Assembly: GCA_011049795.1 (NCBI GenBank)
Contig: DRHD01000251.1
Span: 1-11,303 of the forward strand
Source of the DNA: Porticoccus sp.
Lineage (GTDB): Bacteria; Pseudomonadota; Gammaproteobacteria; Pseudomonadales; Porticoccaceae
Direction: 5' to 3'
Length of the DNA: 11,303 bases
Part shown: positions 7,249-11,303 of the stretch, piece after piece
Layout: each line of letters begins with the position of its first letter
How positions within the stretch are numbered: the first letter of the stretch is position 1
Position numbers and translations under genes: made by a program
Notes under the pieces: generated by a model
The model's input: only the letters and a program-made list of their open reading frames with translations
What the model was told of the DNA's origin: nothing
Databases searched by the model: none

Positions 7249-7563
7249 TTACTGACGTGCTTTCTCAGCACGGAGCCTACGCACTTCTTTAGGGTCAACA
7301 ATCAAAGGGCGGTAGATTTCCACCCTATCCTTCATCGCCAGCACATGCTCTTTAGGCAGCTTTAACCCTTTGGTACCCAAAGCTTGCCCAAATATGCCCA
7401 TCTTGGCACTCTCCAAATCAATTTCTGGAAACTGCGCAACAATGCCCGATTGCTGTACCGCCTCAAATGCGGTTGTACCTTGCGGGACTTGTAGTTCAAT
7501 CAATTGTTGTCGGTGCGGCAATGCATAAGCCACTTCGACAGTAATAAGTTCAGCATCTGTCAT
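7249..7563 (-). CDS. rnfH: RnfH family protein (UPF0125, ubiquitin-like fold)
   Basis: This 104-residue protein belongs to the RnfH/YfjF family of beta-grasp (ubiquitin-like) proteins, whose exact role is unsettled. Family features seen are the first strand ITVEVAYALPHRQQLIELQVPQGTTAFEAVQQSGI, then KMGIFGQ, and the C-terminal RVEIYRPLIVDPKEVRRLRAEKA. Its ATG overlaps the ratA stop by four bases (ATGA), so translation is probably coupled. It is the last gene of the transporter–ratA–rnfH operon. No rnf genes are in the window, so a link to the Rnf complex rests on the name only. Confidence 0.93.
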   Translation of the reverse strand: MTDAELITVEVAYALPHRQQLIELQVPQGTTAFEAVQQSGIVAQFPEIDLESAKMGIFGQALGTKGLKLPKEHVLAMKDRVEIYRPLIVDPKEVRRLRAEKARQ

Positions 7564-7997
7564 TGACCATAAACCTCTTGCGCCCTCTTCGCCAAAGCAT
7601 CTACCAGATTATTTGCTACCGAAGTAAACAAGCTGGACGATGCAATACCTATAGCAAGGCTATTAAATTCAAACTCCAGATCCAGCATCACCTTGCAAGC
7701 TGAATCAGTCAGTGCCATAAAACTCCATCCACCCGATAACCTTTTGAACGGACCCTGCTGGAGATTCATATCAATTCGCTCGGGCTCCTTAAGAGTGTTA
7801 CAGGTTGTAAAGCTGTGGCTAATACCACCTTTTTTCAAGTCCAACCTAGCAACCATCGAGTGTTTGTTCTGCTCAAGAATTTCTACACCCACACAATTAT
7901 CCATGTACAACGGATAACTGGCCACATCACTGACCAGGTCGAACATTTGTTGCGCCGAGTACATGACCAGCGCACTTCGTTTAATCGTTGTCAGCAT
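7560..7997 (-). CDS. ratA: RatA, START/Coq10-like domain protein
   Basis: RatA (YfjG) is a START-superfamily protein. In E. coli it was described as a ribosome-association toxin, while its relatives are Coq10-type ubiquinone-binding proteins. The 145-residue product from the ATG at 7995–7997 (MLTTIKRSALVMYSAQQMFDLVSDVASYPLYMDNC) aligns with family starts; an upstream ATG at 8078 would add 27 residues that overlap the transporter gene and look like frame noise. The motif SGGWSFMALTDSACKVMLDLEFEFNS and the C-terminal helix LVDALAKRAQEVYG are family features. The ATG overlaps the transporter stop by one base (TGATG), and the 3' end overlaps rnfH by four. Confidence 0.93.
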   Translation of the reverse strand: MLTTIKRSALVMYSAQQMFDLVSDVASYPLYMDNCVGVEILEQNKHSMVARLDLKKGGISHSFTTCNTLKEPERIDMNLQQGPFKRLSGGWSFMALTDSACKVMLDLEFEFNSLAIGIASSSLFTSVANNLVDALAKRAQEVYGQ

Positions 7998-9397
7998 CAC
8001 CAAAACGTCTTGTAGAGACCTAAAACAAACACCACCAGCACTAGCAATGGCGACATAAAGCGCAAGACCCAGCGCCAAGAAAAGAATACCCGATTAGACT
8101 CATCACCTAACTCTTCCCGTACTGTATCAGGCTTCATTATCCAGCCAACGAAGATAGCGATAAATAATCCGGTCAATGGCAGCATCACGCTAGAGGTGAG
8201 AAAGTCCATAAACTCAAAGAACGTAAACCCTGCTACCCGCGCGTCAGCCCACTCATTGAATGACAACACACTGCCCAGGCCGACGACCCAAGCAACCAAG
8301 CCCAGCGACAGATTGGCTGTAATTCGGTTAAACCCCTTAGACTCGACTAGATAGGCCACCGCCGGCTCAATCAGAGAAATTGCTGAACTCCAGGCTGCCA
8401 GCGTCACCAATACAAAGAAGAAACTGCCAAACAACAAGCCGCCTGGCATATTACCAAAGGCCACAGGTAAACTGACAAACATCAGGCCTGGGCCTGCACC
8501 CGGCTCGATGGTTGGATTGGCGAATACAATAGGGAAAATAGCCAGTCCGGCTACCAATGCCACCACTGTGTCGATAAATCCAACCGCTAATACCGTACGG
8601 CCAATCCGTGCATGCTCAGGCATATAGGCGCCGTAGGCCATAATCGCGCCCATCCCCAAACTGAGAGTAAAGAACGCGTGCCCCAGTGCTTCCAGCACAC
8701 CTTCCCAGGTCAATGCTTGATAGTTAAAGCTGAATAGAAAGTTAAAACCTCGCTCAAAATCACCATGCTTATAGCTGAACACCAGCAGTATCATCAACAA
8801 GACAAACAACATCGGCATTAATATTCGGACGGCCACACCAAGCCCTTTGGTGACGCCACCAATCACTACCGCCATCGTGAGCAGCAAAAAAATAGTTTGC
8901 CAATAAATCAGGGTATTTTTATCCGCCAAAAGAGTACCAAAGATAGCCTCTGCCTGTTCAGCGCTGGCTCCCTGAAAGGCTCCAGAAGCCATTTGACCTA
9001 TATAGTGGAGCGCCCAACCAGCAATCACCGCGTAGTAGGAAAGAATCATTAACCCGGCGGTTACCCCGAGCCAACCAATGGCATTCCAGGCACCATGCAA
9101 TCCCGCTTTTTCCGTTAAATAGCGCATGGTATTGATAGGGCTCTGGCGACCTTTACGCCCCAACATAACCTCTGCGACCATGATGGGTATTCCCACCAAT
9201 AAGATGCAGAGCAAATACACCAAAACAAAGGCGCCTCCGCCATTTTCTCCTACAATGTAGGGAAACTTCCAGATATTGCCCAACCCCACCGCAGAACCAG
9301 TGGCCGCCATAACAAAGGTCCAACGGCTAGCCCAAGCACCATGTATGCCTCTTTTCGCACCAGATGTTGTTGTACCAGACTGATTCTGTTCTGCCAT
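7997..9397 (-). CDS. Sodium-dependent transporter, NSS (SNF) family
   Basis: This 466-residue inner membrane protein belongs to the neurotransmitter:sodium symporter family, which imports amino acids or related compounds with Na+. The family signature is intact in helix 1: RWTFVMAATGSAVGLGNIWKFPY (25–47), with A36 and N41 at the places of the LeuT sodium ligands A22 and N27, followed by ENGGGAFVLVY. The rest is hydrophobic, with 11 or 12 helices, a usual size for bacterial members. The substrate cannot be read from the sequence. CAGG lies a few bases before the ATG. Upstream is a TACAAT -10-like element (minus strand, 9426–9431). The stop overlaps the ratA start, so it is the first gene of a three-gene operon. 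In Pseudomonas aeruginosa, as I recall, ratA is next to smpB without this gene. Confidence 0.93.
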   Translation of the reverse strand: MAEQNQSGTTTSGAKRGIHGAWASRWTFVMAATGSAVGLGNIWKFPYIVGENGGGAFVLVYLLCILLVGIPIMVAEVMLGRKGRQSPINTMRYLTEKAGLHGAWNAIGWLGVTAGLMILSYYAVIAGWALHYIGQMASGAFQGASAEQAEAIFGTLLADKNTLIYWQTIFLLLTMAVVIGGVTKGLGVAVRILMPMLFVLLMILLVFSYKHGDFERGFNFLFSFNYQALTWEGVLEALGHAFFTLSLGMGAIMAYGAYMPEHARIGRTVLAVGFIDTVVALVAGLAIFPIVFANPTIEPGAGPGLMFVSLPVAFGNMPGGLLFGSFFFVLVTLAAWSSAISLIEPAVAYLVESKGFNRITANLSLGLVAWVVGLGSVLSFNEWADARVAGFTFFEFMDFLTSSVMLPLTGLFIAIFVGWIMKPDTVREELGDESNRVFFSWRWVLRFMSPLLVLVVFVLGLYKTFW

Positions 9398-9528
9398 TTA
9401 ACCTGCTCTGTATCGACTTGCCCGGATTGTACCGGCAATCAGTGCTGCGAAAAACCAGCGTCACCCCAATCTTTGCTTTCCCGAAAGGGTGGTGCAACAA
9501 AATCATAGGCGCACCGGCAACCAATGCC

Positions 9529-9534
9529 TATAAT
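9529..9534 (+). promoter_or_regulatory. Candidate -10 box immediately before smpB (leaderless start)
   Basis: A perfect TATAAT ends seven bases before the A of the smpB ATG at 9542. A transcript from this box would begin at or within a base of the start codon, giving a leaderless mRNA. No ribosome site precedes 9542 or the in-frame ATG at 9524. The -35 region at 16–18 bp spacing (TAGGCG) is poor, so this could be chance. Confidence 0.35.
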
Positions 9535-9541
9535 CCACGCC

Positions 9542-10021
9542 ATGGCTAAGAAACCGAAGAATACCCAGAAAAGTACAACGATTGCTCTCAATAAAAGAGC
9601 GAAGCACGACTATCACCTGGAAGAAAAGTTTGAAGCAGGCATCGCTTTACTGGGCTGGGAAGTCAAGAGTCTACGAGCAGGTAAAGTACAGCTAACGGAT
9701 TCCTATGTTTTACTAAAGGATGGCGAGGCATTTCTACTTGGTGTTCACATTACACCACTGAATACGGCCTCAACCCATTTTGTCACCGACCCTACTAGAA
9801 CCCGCAAATTACTGTTAAGCCACAAAGAACTGAGCAAATTATCCCGAAGCGTTCATCAAAAAGGACATACCTGTGTTGCCACGGCGCTGTATTGGAAGGG
9901 ACATCTGGCCAAATGCGAAATTGCACTGGCAAAAGGCAAGCAGGACTATGACAAACGAGAGACTGAAAAGGATCGTGACTGGGACCGACAAAAACAGCGT
10001 CTGAAGCGTCATGCCAGCTGA
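9542..10021 (+). CDS. smpB: SsrA-binding protein SmpB
   Basis: SmpB binds the tRNA-like part of tmRNA and brings it to stalled ribosomes for trans-translation. From the ATG at 9542 the protein has 159 residues (MAKKPKN…), the usual length and start; the in-frame ATG at 9524 would add MPIIHA, which is not typical. Family motifs are present: [48 protein letters not shown], the [17 protein letters not shown] block, and a basic C-terminal tail ([11 protein letters not shown]) that enters the mRNA channel. Neither start has a visible Shine–Dalgarno site. The gene lies 310 bp upstream of ssrA, its RNA partner, and its 3' end overlaps the start of the nrtS-like ORF by 11 bases. Confidence 0.95.
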   Translation: MAKKPKNTQKSTTIALNKRAKHDYHLEEKFEAGIALLGWEVKSLRAGKVQLTDSYVLLKDGEAFLLGVHITPLNTASTHFVTDPTRTRKLLLSHKELSKLSRSVHQKGHTCVATALYWKGHLAKCEIALAKGKQDYDKRETEKDRDWDRQKQRLKRHAS

Positions 10022-10193
10022 TATACACTGCACTGCCATCAAAGTAGCTCTAGTCGTGGGCACACTGCTTGCCCTGATTAACTACGGTGGCAAGGTACTA
10101 ATGACCACCATGAACATGACAGACTGACTGAAGTTAGCACTCACTTACTTAGCTCCCTATGACGTATCTTGGTACAGCTCTGCTCGCCTGTAA
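10011..10193 (+). pseudogene. nrtS: NrtS-like nitrate/nitrite transporter gene with an in-frame TGA
   Basis: In one frame from the ATG at 10011 to the TAA at 10191–10193 there are 60 codons, interrupted only by TGA at 10125–10127 (codon 39). The first part reads IKVALVVGTLLALINYGGKVL, the second LKLALTYLAPYDVSWYSSAR. Both resemble, from memory, the small two-helix NrtS family (nitrate/nitrite transporters), which has VGTxLxLINxGD, then WLKxxLTYxxPYxVSxYSS. The TGA falls where the family usually has Trp, so one TGG-to-TGA change explains it. Usual D after ING/INQG is G here, a possible sign of decay. Options are a decaying pseudogene, a sequencing or amplification error, or readthrough. The start overlaps smpB by 11 bases; GAAG upstream is a weak ribosome site. 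Confidence 0.6.
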
Positions 10194-10251
10194 AAAATCA
10201 CGATTAACTGATCTCCATCTTCAGAAAAGGTCTAATGGTCAGCCTATGCTG

Positions 10252-10313
10252 TGTTAGAATCCTAGACTAGGTTTTACCTTGTGAGGTGTGAGCTTTTCTC
10301 AACACAGTATAAG
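10252..10313 (+). promoter_or_regulatory. ssrA promoter region (candidates)
   Basis: Two -10-like elements precede tmRNA: TATAAG at 10308–10313, which would start a precursor about 12 nt before the mature 5' end, and an extended -10 (TG-N-TAGAAT, 10252–10260). Neither has a convincing TTGACA. Between them are a dyad (CCTAG-A-CTAGG, 10261–10271) and a hairpin with arms GTGTGAG (10286–10292) and CTC-A-ACAC (10298–10305, one bulged A). Confidence 0.35.
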
Positions 10314-10331
10314 GCTACCAAACCTAACTCA

Positions 10332-10727
10332 GGGGGCGTTTTGGATTCGACGCCGGTTACAAAACCCAGGGTGCATGCCGAGATGGTGACCAATCTCGTT
10401 AATCCAAAGTCGCAAACTATTAGTTGCCAACGACGACAACTACGCACTCGCCGCCTAAGAAACGGTAGATTGCCATCTGACTGGAGCCGTGCTTGTGCGT
10501 CCAGCGCTTCATCTACCTTAGGGTAGCGGCGAAGCACTCAGGTGTCATACTCACAAGATCGTGATGAAGCTCGTCCGGGGTGGATTCACTAAACACTTAC
10601 CGGAATCGCGGTTTACGCGCCCTGCCAGCCGGGCTGTAAAACGTTAAATATAATAGACTGAACTAAGCATGTAGAGCCTTCGGCAGCGGACTGACGGACG
10701 CGGGTTCAATTCCCGCCGCCTCCACCA
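10332..10727 (+). ncRNA. ssrA: Transfer-messenger RNA (tmRNA)
   Basis: tmRNA rescues stalled ribosomes together with SmpB and tags the unfinished protein for proteolysis. The 5' end GGGGGC (10332–10337) pairs with GCCUCC before the encoded CCA (10725–10727), forming the acceptor stem. The conserved 5' elements TTTTGGATTCGACG and GGTGCATGCCGAG are present, as is the 3' T-arm GCGGGTTCAATTCCCGC. The tag reading frame at 10426–10455 encodes ANDDNYALAA, followed by TAA at 10456–10458; it ends in the ALAA degron read by ClpXP. The remaining middle part holds the pseudoknot region. Length is about 396 nt, a one-piece tmRNA of gammaproteobacterial type. Confidence 0.97.
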
Positions 10728-10731
10728 ATTC

Positions 10732-10756
10732 GTTGAAATATTCTTAATTTTTCAAC
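10732..10756 (+). terminator. A+T-rich hairpin after ssrA
   Basis: GTTGAAA (10732–10738) pairs with TTTCAAC (10750–10756) around an 11-base loop, five bases after the tmRNA CCA end. A T-run lies inside the loop and the 3' arm, but none follows the stem. It may help end or process the ssrA precursor; as a classical terminator it is weak. Confidence 0.4.
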
Positions 10757-10920
10757 ACATTACCAGATGCACGGGAAACCAGAAATGGGGACTCGTACAT
10801 TTTGGTCATACATTCTCGTACGTTGTTTTTAACTTAACACTCCGAAAGACCTGTATTGAAAACTGTAGAATTTGAGTCACAACCGGCCGTAAACAATGAC
10901 GCTGAAGAATGCAGGCAATG

Positions 10921-10949
10921 CGAAAAAACATACAAACCCTGTTTTTTCG
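10921..10949 (+). terminator. Perfect 10-bp hairpin, T-rich downstream
   Basis: CGAAAAAACA (10921–10930) pairs with TGTTTTTTCG (10940–10949) around a nine-base loop, followed by TGTTTTTCGC. The second T-rich segment could compete for pairing with the first arm. It resembles an intrinsic terminator for plus-strand transcription from ssrA, although its stem is mostly A-T. Confidence 0.4.
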
Positions 10950-11075
10950 TGTTTTTCGCTGTCTCGGGTATTAGAAATTGTAGTATTTATTACAGGGGAT
11001 CTGTGCCGTAGAACGTTGTACCTGCCTCAACTGATCCACATCACTAATTTTGGGCACTTCGTTAAACAAGTAGCA

Positions 11076-11303
11076 TTTCTCAACTATGTACACCATGACA
11101 AAACCAAAAATATGCAAACAACAACATCTGAATTTAAAAAGGTTGACCCAATGGATCAACCTTTAATGATTGCCGCTAATTTCAGTTTAGATTTAATGGC
11201 ATGCCAGCTTAGTCCCCTCTAAAGAGGCTGGGCTGGGTCATCATCACTAACAAGGCTTCCCCTGACAGCTCGAACCTCTTGCATGGTGTACATAGTTGAG
11301 AAA
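11076..11303. repeat. 22-bp inverted repeat ending exactly at the window edge
   Basis: Positions 11282–11303, the last bases of the window, are an exact reverse complement of 11076–11097. Similarity stops at 11281/11098. The arms are 184 bp apart. Because the left edge also ends in an inverted copy of nearby sequence, this is most simply the start of another fold-back chimera or an assembly break. Terminal repeats of a small mobile element remain possible. Confidence 0.7.
11138..11164 (-). terminator. Intrinsic terminator for a minus-strand transcript from the right
   Basis: AAAGGTTGA (11138–11146) pairs perfectly with TCAACCTTT (11156–11164) around a nine-base loop. Read on the minus strand, the stem ends in TCAACC followed by five T and then AAATT, a good rho-independent terminator. 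It implies a minus-strand gene ending shortly to the right. A 24-residue minus-strand frame ends at 11220 but may be created by the terminal inverted repeat. Confidence 0.5.

Larger units (their letters stand above)
10728..11303. other. Gene-poor stretch after ssrA
   Basis: I find no convincing gene in these 576 bp. The longest frame (10896–11222, plus) lacks a ribosome site and any recognisable motif. Contents are several hairpins (separate entries), a direct repeat of CTCGTAC at 10792–10798 and 10815–10821, and a compact palindrome CCTCT-AA-AGAGG at 11216–11227. The stretch is more A+T-rich than the genes to its left. The 3' end of ssrA is a known insertion site for genomic islands, but I see neither an integrase nor a second copy of the tmRNA 3' end before the window ends. 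Confidence 0.5.

Noticed and set aside
7998..8078. Longer ratA start at 8078
   Set aside because: The 27 extra codons overlap the transporter gene, and the family begins at MLTTIKRSAL; the TGATG overlap fits the short start.
9481..9490. CCC-GAAA-GGG element before smpB as a terminator or riboswitch
   Set aside because: The three-pair stem is too short and nothing else around it supports a structured RNA.
10274..10537. Overlapping frames of 81–87 codons at ssrA
   Set aside because: They lie on the tmRNA gene; only the ten-codon tag frame there is coding.
10792..10821. CTCGTAC direct repeat as a CRISPR or iteron unit
   Set aside because: Only two copies of seven bases; far too little for an array or origin.
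10896..11222. Plus-strand frame of 108 codons after ssrA
   Set aside because: No ribosome site, no recognisable motif, odd composition, and it runs through two strong hairpins and the inverted-repeat arm.

Overview
The window looks like one chromosomal contig from a marine-type gammaproteobacterium, probably near the Pseudomonadales/Cellvibrionales side. The order dnaK–grpE–recN–fur–bamE(omlA)–rnfH–ratA–smpB–ssrA is the order I know from Pseudomonas and relatives, and the protein sequences (Fur, SmpB, BamE, the tmRNA tag ANDDNYALAA) are of that type. Base composition is balanced, and I see no phage or plasmid genes.

Layout. Positions 1–1130 carry the 5' half of dnaK on the minus strand; it is cut off by a 105-bp inverted copy of its own interior at the left edge. 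grpE follows upstream on the same strand. Both genes have a sigma-32-type promoter of identical geometry. recN is divergent (2037–3710). Between recN and a minus-strand exported protein of unknown function (4061–4876) lies a perfect FNR/Anr-type box (3752–3765), correctly spaced for a class II promoter that would drive a 33-residue single-helix membrane protein (3871–3972). Next come a membrane-bound GGDEF diguanylate cyclase (5053–6282), fur (minus) and divergent bamE. A tightly overlapping minus-strand operon follows: Na+-coupled NSS transporter, ratA, rnfH.

The right part holds the trans-translation pair smpB (9542–10021) and ssrA/tmRNA (10332–10727). Between them is a small nrtS-like gene (10011–10193), a nitrate/nitrite transporter family, interrupted by a TGA where the family has Trp. 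From 10728 to 11303 I find no convincing gene, only hairpins, one of which is a good minus-strand terminator. The last 22 bases are an inverted copy of 11076–11097.

Functional themes are protein quality control and stress (DnaK/GrpE, RecN, SmpB/tmRNA), envelope assembly (BamE) and iron control (Fur). Less expected elements are the FNR-controlled micro-protein, the interrupted nrtS and the six-cysteine exported protein beside a diguanylate cyclase. Both contig ends fold back on nearby sequence, which suggests chimeric ends from amplification or assembly rather than biology.
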